A stretch of DNA of 21,278 nt from Symbiodinium natans. Taxonomy: Eukaryota > Sar > Dinophyceae > Suessiales > Symbiodiniaceae. Shown piece by piece: positions 1 through 8,574 of this stretch; positions within the stretch are counted from its first letter, which is position 1, and each line of letters begins with the position of its first letter. Under the pieces are notes generated by a model. It searched no databases. It was not told where the DNA came from and was given only the letters and a program-made list of their open reading frames with translations. Position numbers and translations under genes: made by a program. The DNA lies in assembly GCA_905221605.1 (NCBI GenBank), contig CAJNDS010001366.1, positions 1-21,278 of the forward strand, written 5' to 3'.

Positions 1-914
1 AGGATTTCCAGCTCGCGGAAGGCCTTTCGAGGTAGTTCTCTTTCAGAAAATGCACCAGGATGAGGATTTCCAGCTCGGAAAGCCTTTCCAGGTGGTTCTC
101 CTTCATAAAATGCACCAGGATAAGGATTTCCAGCTCGCGGAAGGCCTTTCCAGGTAGTTCTCCTTCATAAAATGCACCAGGATAAGGATTTCCAGCTCGC
201 GGAAGGCCTTTCCAGGTAGTTCTCCTTCATAAAATGCACCATTCCAGCTTGCGCAAGGCCTTTCCAGGTAGTTCTCCTTCATAAAATGCACCAGGATAAC
301 GATTTCAACCTCGCGGAAGGCCTTTCCAGGTAGTTCTCCTTCATAAAATGCACCGGATAAGGATTTCCAGCTCGCGGAAGGCCTTTCCAGGTAGTTCTCC
401 TTCATAAAATGCACCAGGATAAGGATTTCCAGCTCGCGGAAGGCCTTTCCAGGTAGTTCTCTTTCATGAATTGCACCAGTATAAGGATTTCCAATGATTT
501 CCAGCTCGCGGAAGGCCTTTCCAGGCAGTTCTCCTTCACAAAATGCACCAGGATAAGGATTGCCAGCTCGCGGAAGGCCTTTTCAGGTAGTTCTCCTTCA
601 TAAAATGCACCAGGATAAGGATTTCCAGCTCGCGGAAGGCCTTTCCAGGTAGTTCTCCTTCATAAAATGCACCAGGATAAGGATTTCCAGCTCGCGGAAG
701 GCCTTTCCAGGTAGTTCTCCTTCATAAAATGCACCGGATAAGGATTTCCAGGTCGCGGAAGGCCTTTCCAGGTAGTTCTCCTTCATAAAATGCACCAGGA
801 TAAGGATTTCCAGCTCGCAGAAGGCCTTTCCAGGTAGTTCTCTTTCATAAAATGCACCAGGATAAGGATGTACCAACTCGCGGAAGGCCTTTCCAGGTAG
901 TTCTCCTTCACAAA
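1..914. repeat. Minisatellite array A, left copy (62-bp units)
   Basis: Direct tandem repeat with a ~62-bp unit, recognisable by the segments GATTTCCAGCTCGCGGAAGG, CCTTTCCAGGTAGTTCTCC and TTCATAAAATGCACCAGGAT. About 15 units are present, most differing by a few substitutions or small deletions. Variant units act as landmarks: a shortened unit with ACCATTCC at 238, and a unit carrying an extra ATGATTTCC after TTTCCA at 488. The same landmarks recur at the same 250-bp spacing in the right-hand array. The unit contains the 8-bp palindrome AAGGCCTT. Because 62 is not a multiple of three, apparent ORFs through it cycle through frames and are not credible. The array is cut by the left edge of the window. 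Confidence 0.95.
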
Positions 915-2690
915 ATGTGGGTCGGGGTGTGATCCGGGCCTGTGTAAATTCTTGCATTCCCCTCATTGGGTCGGAATGTGATCAGGGCCTGTGTAAATGC
1001 AGCGAGGAGCCTTGCGTTCCCCTCCCTAATTGGGTCGGGATGTGATCAGGGCCTGTGTAAATGCAGCCAAGGAGCCTTGCGTTTCCCTCCTTAATTGGGT
1101 CGGGATGCCGAATTGGGTCGGAATGTGATCAGGGCTGTGTAGACGCAGCCAAGGAGCTTTGCATTCCCCTCCTTAATTGCCACGGAGCCTATCATTCCCC
1201 TCCCTAATTGGGTCACGAAAGCCTGTGTAAATGCAGCCAAGGAGCCTTGCATTCCCTTCCCTAATTTGGGGCCGGATGTGGTGTGACTGCAGCCAAGGAG
1301 CCTTGCATTCCCTTCCCGAATTGGGGTCCGGATGTGATCAGGGCCTGTGTGAATGCAGCCAAGAAGCATTGCATTCCCTTCCCTAATTGGGTCGGGATGT
1401 GATCAAGGCCTGTGAAAATGCTGCCAAGGAGGCTTGTGTTCATCTCCCTAATTGGGTCGGGATGTGATCAGGGCCTGTCTAAACGCAGCCAAGGAGCCTT
1501 GCATTCCCCTCCCTAATTGAGTCGGGATGTGACCAGGGCCTGTGTAAATGCAGCCAAGGAGCCTTTGTATTCACCTCCCTAATTGGGTCGGGATGTGATC
1601 AAGACCTGTGTAAATGCAGCCAAGGAGCCTTGTGAGCCCTCCCTAATTGGGTCGGGATGTGATCAGGGCCTGTGTAAATGCAGCCAAGGAGCCTTGCATT
1701 CCCCTCCCTAATTGGGTCGGGATGTGATCAGGGCCTGTGTAAATGCAGCCATTCCCCTCCCTAATTGGGTCGGGATGTGACCAGGGCCTGTGTAAATGCA
1801 GCCAAGGAGCCTTTGTATTTACCTCCCTAATTGGGTCGGGATGTGATCAAGGGCTGTGTAAATGCAGCCAAGGAGCCTTGTGTTTCTCTTCCTAATTGGG
1901 TCAGGGATGTGATCAGGGCCTGTGTAAATGCAGCCAAGGAGCCTTGTATTCCCTCCCTAATTGGGTCGGGATGTGATCAGGGCCTGTGTGCAAATTTGTA
2001 TTCAGCCAAGGAGCCTTGCATTCCCCTCCCTAATTGGGTCGGGATGTGATCAGGGCCTGTGTGAATGCTGCCAAGGAGCCTTTGTAGTCACCTCCCTAAT
2101 TGGGTCGGGATGTGATCAGGGCCTGTGTAAATGCAGCCAAGGAGCCTTTGTTTCTCTCCCTACTTTGGGTCAGGATGTGATCAGGGCCTGTGTAAATGCA
2201 GTGTTCACCTCCCGAATTGGGTCAGGATGTGATCAGGGTCTGTGTAAATGCAGCCCAGGAGCCTTTGTATTCACCTCCCTAATTGGGTCGGGATGTGATC
2301 AGGGCCTGTGTAAATGCAGCCAAGGATCCTTGCATTCCCCTCCCTAATTGGGTCGGGATGTGATGAGGGCCTGTGTAAATGCAGCCATGGAGCCTTTGCG
2401 TTCCCCTCCCTAATTGGGTCGGGATGTGATCAGAGCCTGTGTGAATGCAGCCAAGGAGCCTTTGTATTCACCTCCCTAATTGGGTCGGTGTGTGAGCAGG
2501 GCTTATGTAACTGAAGGAGCCTTTGCGTTCCCCCCCCCCCACAACTGGGTCGGGAGCCTTGCATTCCAGGTCGGGATGTGATCAAAGCCTGTGTGAATAC
2601 GAGCCTTGCGTTAGCCTCCTGAATTTGGGTCAGGGATCAGGGCTTGTGTGAATGCAATCAAGGAGCCTGGCCTTCTCCTCCCTAGTTGAG
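915..2690. repeat. Minisatellite array B (65-bp units)
   Basis: Direct tandem repeat with a ~65-bp unit, marked by TTGGGTCGGGATGTGATCAG, GGCCTGTGTAAATGCAGCCA and AGGAGCCTTGCATTCCCCTC, each unit ending in CCTAA. Roughly 27 units are present. The centre is well conserved and units become degenerate towards 2500-2690, including a C-run near 2530 and truncated units. It directly abuts array A at AAAATGTGGGTCGG (912). ORFs across it are artefacts of a repeat with few stops in some frames. Confidence 0.95.
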
Positions 2691-2796
2691 GTAACTAGTG
2701 AGCCGGATAAGGGTTTGCAGGGGTCAACTGTGCCAATATGTTCAATTTACTTAAACCTCTTTGTCTGCAGGAATCGAGCTATTCGTAATGAAACAC

Positions 2797-2809
2797 ATAC
2801 AATTTCTAT
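2797..2809. repeat. 13-bp inverted repeat arm left of the telomeric tract
   Basis: ATACAATTTCTAT here is the exact reverse complement of ATAGAAATTGTAT at 3021-3033, which sits directly right of the long TTTAGGG array. A second direct copy of the right arm lies at 3327-3339. The arms therefore bracket the interstitial telomere repeat. Confidence 0.85.
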
Positions 2810-2823
2810 TTATCCTGGTCTTG

Positions 2824-3020
2824 AGGGTTTAGGGTTTAGTGTTTAGGGTTTAGGGTTTAGGGTTTAGGGTTTAGGGTTTAGGGTTTAGGGTTTAGGGTTT
2901 AGGGTTTAGGGTTTAGGGTTTAGGGTTTAGGGTTTAGGGTTTAGGGGTTTAGGGTTTAGGGTTTAGGGTTTAGGGTTTAGGGTTTAGGGTTTAGGGTTTA
3001 GGGTTTAGGGTTTAGGGTTT
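2824..3020 (+). repeat. Interstitial telomere-type repeat (TTTAGGG)n
   Basis: About 27 nearly perfect copies of TTTAGGG read left to right, with a TTTAGTG variant near the start and one GGGG variant near 2944. This heptamer is the telomere repeat of plants and of dinoflagellates and some other protists. The array is bounded on both sides by non-telomeric DNA, so it is interstitial. It is introduced by CTTGAGGG and ends in TTTATAGAAATTGTATAGGG; both boundary sequences recur around the shorter array at 3286-3326. Confidence 0.95.
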
Positions 3021-3047
3021 ATAGAAATTGTATAGGGTTTGGGTCCC

Positions 3048-3154
3048 AAAAAGTTTTGACCGAAAGTTTTGACCGAAAGTTTTGACCGAAACGTTTTGAC
3101 CGAAACGTTTTGACCGAAAGTTTTGACCGAAAGTTTTGACCGAAACGTTTTGTT
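3048..3154. repeat. Microsatellite of 13/14-bp GTTTTGACCGAAA(C) units
   Basis: Seven full units and a partial one of GTTTTGACCGAAA. Two lengths are mixed, 13 bp and 14 bp (an extra C before the next G). The array lies between the two telomere-type blocks. No function is evident. Confidence 0.9.
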
Positions 3155-3171
3155 TTTTGGAACTATGCTTT

Positions 3172-3285
3172 TCATTTTTGGGAGGGGGGAGGGGGCGGCG
3201 TGGAGTTGTAGGCTTTGGGGGCCAATTTTGGGCTTTTAATTGGGCTTTGGGGGAGCCAATTTTGGGCTCTGGGAGCCAATCTTGA
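3172..3285. repeat. G-rich spacer with short dispersed repeats
   Basis: It starts with a G-run (GGGAGGGGGGAGGGGGCGG) and continues with near-copies of GGGAGCCAATTTTGGGCT, seen at about 3215, 3250 and 3270. It separates the GTTTTGACCGAAA array from the second telomeric block. There is no coding evidence. Confidence 0.7.
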
Positions 3286-3339
3286 GGGTTTAGGGTTTAG
3301 GGTTTAGGGTTTAGGGTTTAGGGTTTATAGAAATTGTAT
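3286..3339 (+). repeat. Second, short TTTAGGG array with duplicated flanks
   Basis: About six TTTAGGG units follow CTTGAGGG and end in TTTATAGAAATTGTATAGGG, the same borders as the long array at 2824-3033. This is a duplication of the telomere-repeat cassette with a different repeat number. Confidence 0.9.
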
Positions 3340-3353
3340 AGGGTTTGTGTCCG

Positions 3354-3484
3354 GAGTTTTGGGGGGTTTTGGGGGGTTTTGGGGGGTTTTGCCGGGTTTT
3401 GTTTTTTGCCTTTCAATGTTTTACATTTTTGTTGGTTGGGCTTGGGGGGGCTGGGGGGTCTGGGGGGCTGGGGTGGGGGGGCTT
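3354..3484 (+). repeat. G-rich tracts with quadruplex potential
   Basis: Two parts. At about 3354-3408 there are three or more copies of the 10-bp unit TTTTGGGGGG followed by TTTTGCCGGG. At about 3438-3484 there are seven or so G-runs of four to seven bases separated by one to three other bases. Both fit the G-run pattern required for intramolecular G-quadruplexes. Overlapping Gly-rich reading frames are a consequence of the composition. Confidence 0.8.
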
Positions 3485-3486
3485 GC

Positions 3487-4372
3487 GCCAGAATTCAAAT
3501 TTTGAAGGTCTGTATCGGCCCAAAACCTCTAGAATTAAAATTTTGAAAGCCTGGGAATCTTTGGATATGGATCCCAAAACTCTAGATTTCAAATTTGGAA
3601 GATCTGGGGATTTCTGGATAATTGATCAAAATCTCCAGTATTCCTCCAGGGTTCAAATTTTGAAGGCCTGGGGATCTTTGGATATCGATTCAAAACCTCT
3701 GGAATTTTCGGAATTCAAATTTTGAAGGATTTGGTAAATTCTGGATATCTGAGTAAACCTCTACATTTCAAATTTTGAAGGTCTGGGGATCTTTGGATAT
3801 CGGACCCAAACCTCTAGACTTAAAATTTTGAAAGTCTGGGAATCTTTGGATATGGATCCAATGGATATTTGATCAACATCTCCAGAATAGAAACCTTGAA
3901 GGCCTGGGAATCTTTGGATATCGGACGAAAATCTCTGGAATTTCCGGAATTCAAATTTTGAAGGATTTGGTAAATTCTGGATATCTGAACATAATCTCCA
4001 GAATTCAAATTTTGAAGGTTTGGGAGTCTTTGGATACCGGAGCAAAACCTCTAGAATTAAAATTTTGAAAGTCTGGGAATCTTTGGATATGGATCCCAAA
4101 ACTCTAGATTTCAAATTTGGAAGATCTGGGGATTTCTGGATAATTGATCAAAAACTCCAGAATTCCTCCAATTTAGAAGGTCTGGGGATCTTTGGATGTC
4201 GATTCAAAATCTCTGGAATTTTCGGAATTCAAATTTTGAGGGATTTGATAAATTCTGGATATCTGAATAACTCCTCCAAAAATCTCTAGAATTCAAATTT
4301 GGAAGATCTGGGGGCTTCTGGATAATTGATCAAAACCTCCAGAATTAAAATCTTGAAGATCTGGGAATTCTT
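3487..4372. repeat. AT-rich satellite C with ~57-bp subunits and ~285-bp higher-order period
   Basis: Degenerate subunits share AATTCAAATTTTGAAGG, TCTGGGGATCTTTGGATAT and CAAAACCTCTAGAATT. Subunit variants come in a fixed order. The GGATATGGATCC variant starts at about 3551, 3836 and 4073, giving spacings of 285 and 237. The shorter spacing is explained by a ~48-bp deletion in the middle copy, which runs straight from ATGGATCCAA to TGGATATTTGATCA. So there is a ~285-bp higher-order unit of about five subunits, in roughly three copies. Reading frames on both strands through it are repeat artefacts. Confidence 0.85.
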
Positions 4373-5253
4373 TTTAAGGGTATTCATTATAATTCTCCTG
4401 ATGTCCCGAATCTTTGTTGACCCTTGTCTGTGGGTGTTAGCCTCGAAGTTTCGATATATTATTACAATTGATATGGTTCCACGAATATTTGAATTACATA
4501 TCTTGTAATTTGAATAATTTTCTGGATTGCAATTCTTTAGAATGATAATTGTTCATTTCACCCCCTCGAAATTTCAGAGAATATAGATGAATTTCAATTA
4601 ATATTGGTATTGTTTTTGCAAATTCGGATTTCAATTCTATGACATCGGATATTGTATCCGGACTATTTGGGGTGGAAAGGACAATATTTTCGGTCCCACG
4701 ATCTCTTGAGCCTTCTCGGGGAGGAAAAGAATTTGATTTGTTGCTGGAGGTGTCTCTTCGGCAATATTTGATATAACAATTCATTAAAACCTTTCTGAAC
4801 TCCGTGGAAGAGACGGACCTGATGCTTGAAGGTCTGGTGGTCGTCTGTCCATGTCTGCAGTTCTGGGCCAGGAGAAGTTGAGCATGTTGGTTCTTGACAG
4901 CCAATGCTTGTAATTCCTGTCTTTCGTCTTGTCATGGTGATATTGATTTGATTGTTTCGACACCTCGTCTCGCTTTTTGGATAGGTTTCTGAAAGAAAAC
5001 CATGTCTTTTGTTTGGGGTAACTCTAATCTTGAGCCCTCAGAGAAGAGCGGCGCAGTTGTTGCTCAGGTTTGCTGGGGCGCCAGTCTTGCCACACATCCA
5101 TCCATCACATGAGCATGAGCTGGCGCCTTGGTTTCTGCCTTGCCTTGTGCGATCTTGCGTGAGAACGCTGGTCTGTGGGGGGTGAAACGTTGGCGTGGAG
5201 CACCAGAGGTGTCCTCGCGGCATCACAACATTGTTAGGAGATGGCAGCCGCGG
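4373..5253. other. Unassigned region between satellite C and the Helitron
   Basis: The left half (to about 4760) is AT-rich without clear periodicity. The right half approaches the base composition of the Helitron and probably contains its 3' non-coding end, because the helicase-Josephin frame stops at 5254 on the minus strand. I could not identify a convincing Helitron 3' terminus (a short hairpin followed by CTRR). Minus-strand frames of 136 and 90 codons at 4494-4935 show no recognisable domain, and I do not call them genes. Confidence 0.5.
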
Positions 5254-7671
5254 CTAGACCTCTCGGATGCAGTAGGTCGCGGGATGTCGAGCGAGCTCCG
5301 CCAAGAAGACGGCTTCCGGTATCTGCTCTGCTCTGCGGGTACAAGCCAGGGAGTCCAACCTGAAGATCTTCTCATGGAAATATCGATATGCCACCCAGTG
5401 TGCGTTGTCCCGGTTCTGCACCGCCCCGGCAGCTGCTTCCAGATCGTGCTTGCTCACGACGGGTTGAAGGTCCATTTGCCACCTCACACGAACAAAAGCA
5501 GCCATGGCTTTGGTTTGCAGTACCTGCGCAAGCACTTCCGAGGAGTAGAAGCCACCTGGCGCCGCGTGGTCCTCTGCAGCTTCACCTCGTTCCCCCCCAC
5601 CTTCTTCGAGGACAACCTGCACGGCGTTGTCCATGTCCGCTTCAGTGAAGAAGGCTGCCCCCAAGGCCATGTTCAGGGCGTGCATGCCGCAGAGAGCTTG
5701 CTCTTGCGCCTCAAAATACAGGCCTGCAGGTGTGTCTTGATCGGGTCGGCTGCCTGTCCGTTGCATCTTGGCCAAAGACCCGGCCGCGCAAGAGCTTTCT
5801 GCAGCACGTTTGCCTAGGCCCATGAAGACGAACTTTGCTTTGCATTTTGCTTTGGCCTTTGCTTTGCTTTTGGCGTTCGTCTTGGCTGGTGGCTTGGCCG
5901 GGCACTTGCGCTTATGAGCCTTGATGGCAGCTTTGGTGTTGGGAGCCTCCGTGCCGCATAGAGCACAACACCAGGGCCGCTCGATGCGCTCGCCGTGGTC
6001 TGGCTTGAGACGGTTCCAGTCGGGCGTCCCCATCTCAGCTAGTCGTCTTTCATAGAACTCCTTGTTCTGCTCCGGCTTGAACAACGCCTTCCAGAGATCC
6101 GGGCCGTCCCGGTCGGCTTGCTGCGCCTTCAGCTTGGTCAGGGCCCACTCTGCGTTGGGGTTGAACCGCAAAGCCTTGGGGTTGAAGAGCTCCAAGCTGC
6201 AGAGTGCCTGTTCGGGGCAGCGGCTCAGGGCGACGTAGGCTTGACCTTCTGCGAAGATGGTGTGATCGAGGCGGGTATGCGCTCCGTCCTTACAGGTAGC
6301 TGCCTGGCTCTTGTGGATCGAGATGGCTTTGGCGAGAACGAGCGGGAATTGATGCCTCGATGCCTTGCTGCCGTCTCTGTCAAGGTACGTGGCCGAGCGC
6401 CTCGAGATTGCCACACAGGAAGTTTCGTGCTCTGCTCGCCAAGTGGCCCCAGCATTCTTCTCGAAAGAAACCCAGATCCTCTCGACTTCCCCGCCGGCTT
6501 TCTCGGTGTCAATGTGCTCCACCGTGCCACAGGCGCCATTGACCAAGCCATCTCGCACGTCGATGTTGTATCTGAGCATGACACGGAGCCCAATGGCCAC
6601 CTGCAGCAGGCCTACCAAGCCACCCGTGTTCTCCGGCTCGGCCCAGACGGCATCTGGAGACAGCGGCGCACCGGTCTTGACGTTGGTGTCGACAGCCGGG
6701 CAATCGTGTAGCTGTTCTCCTGTGTTCAAGACGTGCTCTTCCTTGTAGCGGCGGTTGCTTTCGGCGACTGCTTGGCGAGTGGCGTATAGGTTCACGGCTT
6801 TCGGGGCGGGCCGCTTCTTACTGCCTTTCTTGATCACCATGTTCCGCAGCACCTCAATGTCGGCGTCGGTCTGCTGTCCCACCCGAACGCGTGCCAGCAG
6901 AGCGGCCCAGGCTGGGTCGCGTGCGGCCCGCTGGTTTCCTTCTAACTCGCAGAGCTGGAAGAGCAGCCAAAGCCGGCTGGCGAAGGCCGGCAGCCCGCTT
7001 GGTGGAGGCAACTGATACAGGTCCCCGGCAAAGATGACGTGCAGTCCTCCGAAGGGCAGGGTTTGCAGATCTCTGGCAAGACGGAGATGCTGATCCAGAC
7101 GCTCCAACATCCAGGAGGGGATGAAGCTCATCTCGTCAACGAACAGAACGCTGACCTTCGACCAGATGTCTCTGAGAGTGGCTAACTTCTGGCGGTCCGG
7201 CAGCGGCATGTCGCAGGCCTTGCCGTGGCTTTGGTTCACTACGGGGAGCAAGCAACATTGATGGAGGGTGACACCGTTGATGTTGAATGCTGCCACACCC
7301 GTGGGCGCCGCTATGATGCATCCTTTCTTGCTTTGCCGCAGGACGTGAGCTGCTGCGCGTACCACCACGGACTTGCCGCTGCCGCCGGGCCCGTGGAGGA
7401 GCATGTGCAGACGCTGAGTATTCTGCGTGTCCTTGGTGTTCGGCTGCCTCAGAACTGACTGGACGATGTGCTCCATGGCTTGGCACTGGCGCGTGGTCTC
7501 CGGGCAGGGGTTCTCAACCGTCAACATCTCGAATGATTCTTCGCCTTCCTCGCCCGGCGCAAAGGCATTGAGGGCAGCTCCGGTGGGCACAGAGTCCGGG
7601 GCCAGGAAGTCGATGTCTCCTCCATACCGCTCCTTCAGTGCCTCCAATATTTGCAAGGAATCCTTGTAGTT
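5254..7671 (-). CDS. Helitron Pif1-family DNA helicase with C2HC finger and C-terminal Josephin domain
   Basis: A 5'-3' DNA helicase of the Pif1/Helitron type, expected to unwind the transposon strand during rolling-circle transposition. Residues are numbered from the TTG codon at 7656. Walker A GPGGSGKS is at 89-96, the Walker B-like FVDEMS at 172-177, GDLYQLPP at 211-218, the IHKSQAATC motif at 447-455 and YVALSRC at 474-480. Then follow C564-x2-C567-x13-H581-x3-C585, a Lys/Ala-rich linker at about 588-608, and a Josephin-like domain at about 644-800. The Josephin domain has Cys656 in QALCGMHALN, His753 in NAHWVA and Asp768 in FRLDSL. The frame is open up to the TAG at 7672-7674 and is the same frame as the Y2 block, so this is the 3' part of one polyprotein and has no start of its own. 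Helitrons with OTU-type protease domains are known; I am not aware of a Josephin fusion as a described type. Confidence 0.9.
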   Translation of the reverse strand, partial: NYKDSLQILEALKERYGGDIDFLAPDSVPTGAALNAFAPGEEGEESFEMLTVENPCPETTRQCQAMEHIVQSVLRQPNTKDTQNTQRLHMLLHGPGGSGKSVVVRAAAHVLRQSKKGCIIAAPTGVAAFNINGVTLHQCCLLPVVNQSHGKACDMPLPDRQKLATLRDIWSKVSVLFVDEMSFIPSWMLERLDQHLRLARDLQTLPFGGLHVIFAGDLYQLPPPSGLPAFASRLWLLFQLCELEGNQRAARDPAWAALLARVRVGQQTDADIEVLRNMVIKKGSKKRPAPKAVNLYATRQAVAESNRRYKEEHVLNTGEQLHDCPAVDTNVKTGAPLSPDAVWAEPENTGGLVGLLQVAIGLRVMLRYNIDVRDGLVNGACGTVEHIDTEKAGGEVERIWVSFEKNAGATWRAEHETSCVAISRRSATYLDRDGSKASRHQFPLVLAKAISIHKSQAATCKDGAHTRLDHTIFAEGQAYVALSRCPEQALCSLELFNPKALRFNPNAEWALTKLKAQQADRDGPDLWKALFKPEQNKEFYERRLAEMGTPDWNRLKPDHGERIERPWCCALCGTEAPNTKAAIKAHKRKCPAKPPAKTNAKSKAKAKAKCKAKFVFMGLGKRAAESSCAAGSLAKMQRTGSRPDQDTPAGLYFEAQEQALCGMHALNMALGAAFFTEADMDNAVQVVLEEGGGERGEAAEDHAAPGGFYSSEVLAQVLQTKAMAAFVRVRWQMDLQPVVSKHDLEAAAGAVQNRDNAHWVAYRYFHEKIFRLDSLACTRRAEQIPEAVFLAELARHPATYCIREV

Positions 7672-8574
7672 CTACTCGGCAACCTTGCTGTTGGCCCAGC
7701 CGTCCCGCAGGTTTGCCGGATGCATCTTGGCCTTCATGTACATCGTCGCTTGTACGGCCTGCAGCTTGCGGGCGGCGTCGACGGTGCCCTCTAGCTGAGG
7801 GAAGCATCTCGACCGAAGGAAGTCTGGGTGGCCGCGCACGTCTCGGGCGATGCGCTGGAACGCTGCTGCATGGCTTCCTGCATCCTGCTCCAACAGCCAA
7901 TCTCCAGGTTCCTTCCACACCAGGTGCAGCAGCAACTTGGAGTAGTAGAAAGCTTCGGCCTCCTCGTCCGGGTTGAAGTTCTGGTAGCCGACGATTGCAG
8001 GGCGCCTGCGAGGCTGTGGTTCTTGCACGCCGATGTACTTGAAAGCCGCGCAAAAGTCCAGGAAGGTGACTTCACTAAACCGACAGGAAACCGGCTCCGT
8101 GCCTTCCACTGGCAAGGTCGTCTCATGTTCACCGAAGGTGGTTTGCATTTCCCGGTACCAGTGATGAGCAACAGGCAGGTTCCCACCTTGGCGCATCTTC
8201 TTGTTGCGGTAGTCAGTGGGCTGCTGCAAGGCCACCTGTTCCTCGTGCTTGGGCACCCACACTGTCCAGGTGTCTGGGGGCCCTACCTGTACCCAGACGT
8301 TGTCCCTGGAGAATTCGATGATCGGGAAGCCCAGCAGAAGGTGGCATGCCTCGAAGGTCGACGTGGTCCTGCCCTGCAACGCCGCGTGGGCTGCCTTGTA
8401 GATCTTCTGATTGTCGAGGCCGGCGCCTGCGCTCTGACTTGTTAGGATGGCAAGGATGTTTTCCATTCGCCGCTGCGCTTCGCGATCCTCCTCCGACTTG
8501 AAAGTGTAGCCCAGTATGTACCGACTGGCGCTGGTGAGCTCGCAGATGACCTGCAGTCCATGCTTGCCCTCCAC
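7672..8574 (-). CDS. Helitron Rep, catalytic-tyrosine half and linker to helicase
   Basis: 300 codons from a GTG to TAG at 7672-7674. The first ~25 residues contain SRYILGYTFK: Tyr19 and Tyr23 form the YxxxY pair (codons at 8520-8518 and 8508-8506) that does strand cleavage and transfer in the Helitron Rep. Further on are TTSTFEACHLLLGFP (about 70-84), RPAIVGYQNF (191-200) and YYSKLLLHLVWKEPGDWL (210-227). These match the conserved stretch joining Rep to helicase in Helitron proteins. There is no genuine start: the block continues the HUH domain upstream after a one-base frame change, and the helicase downstream after one in-frame amber codon and five intervening codons. It is a fragment of one large protein unless recoding or splicing occurs. 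Confidence 0.85.
   Translation of the reverse strand: MEGKHGLQVICELTSASRYILGYTFKSEEDREAQRRMENILAILTSQSAGAGLDNQKIYKAAHAALQGRTTSTFEACHLLLGFPIIEFSRDNVWVQVGPPDTWTVWVPKHEEQVALQQPTDYRNKKMRQGGNLPVAHHWYREMQTTFGEHETTLPVEGTEPVSCRFSEVTFLDFCAAFKYIGVQEPQPRRRPAIVGYQNFNPDEEAEAFYYSKLLLHLVWKEPGDWLLEQDAGSHAAAFQRIARDVRGHPDFLRSRCFPQLEGTVDAARKLQAVQATMYMKAKMHPANLRDGWANSKVAE

Noticed and set aside
103-966. Minus-strand ORFs with repeated MHFMKENYLERPSASWKS-like sequence, here and at 12232-15065
   Set aside because: They are translations of the 62-bp minisatellite. The unit is not a multiple of three, so the peptide changes frame between units; there is no sign of a coding constraint.
1831-2514. Plus-strand ORFs with recurring GSGCDQGLCKCSQGAF
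   Set aside because: These are readings of the 65-bp minisatellite B, again cycling through frames.
1-2690. CRISPR-like regular repeats
   Set aside because: Units are contiguous with no unique spacers, are 62 and 65 bp long, and lie in a eukaryotic context.
3334-4508. Gly-rich and FGRSGDFWIIDQ-type ORFs on both strands
   Set aside because: They follow the G-rich tracts and satellite C periodicity; no domain is visible.
4494-4935. Minus-strand ORFs of 136 and 90 codons
   Set aside because: Overlapping frames without a recognisable motif, in a composition-shifting non-coding region.
4690-5040. Further spliced-leader relics (GGCTCAAG on the minus strand near 4700 and 5030)
   Set aside because: Only 8-9 nt match, which is expected by chance in a window this long.
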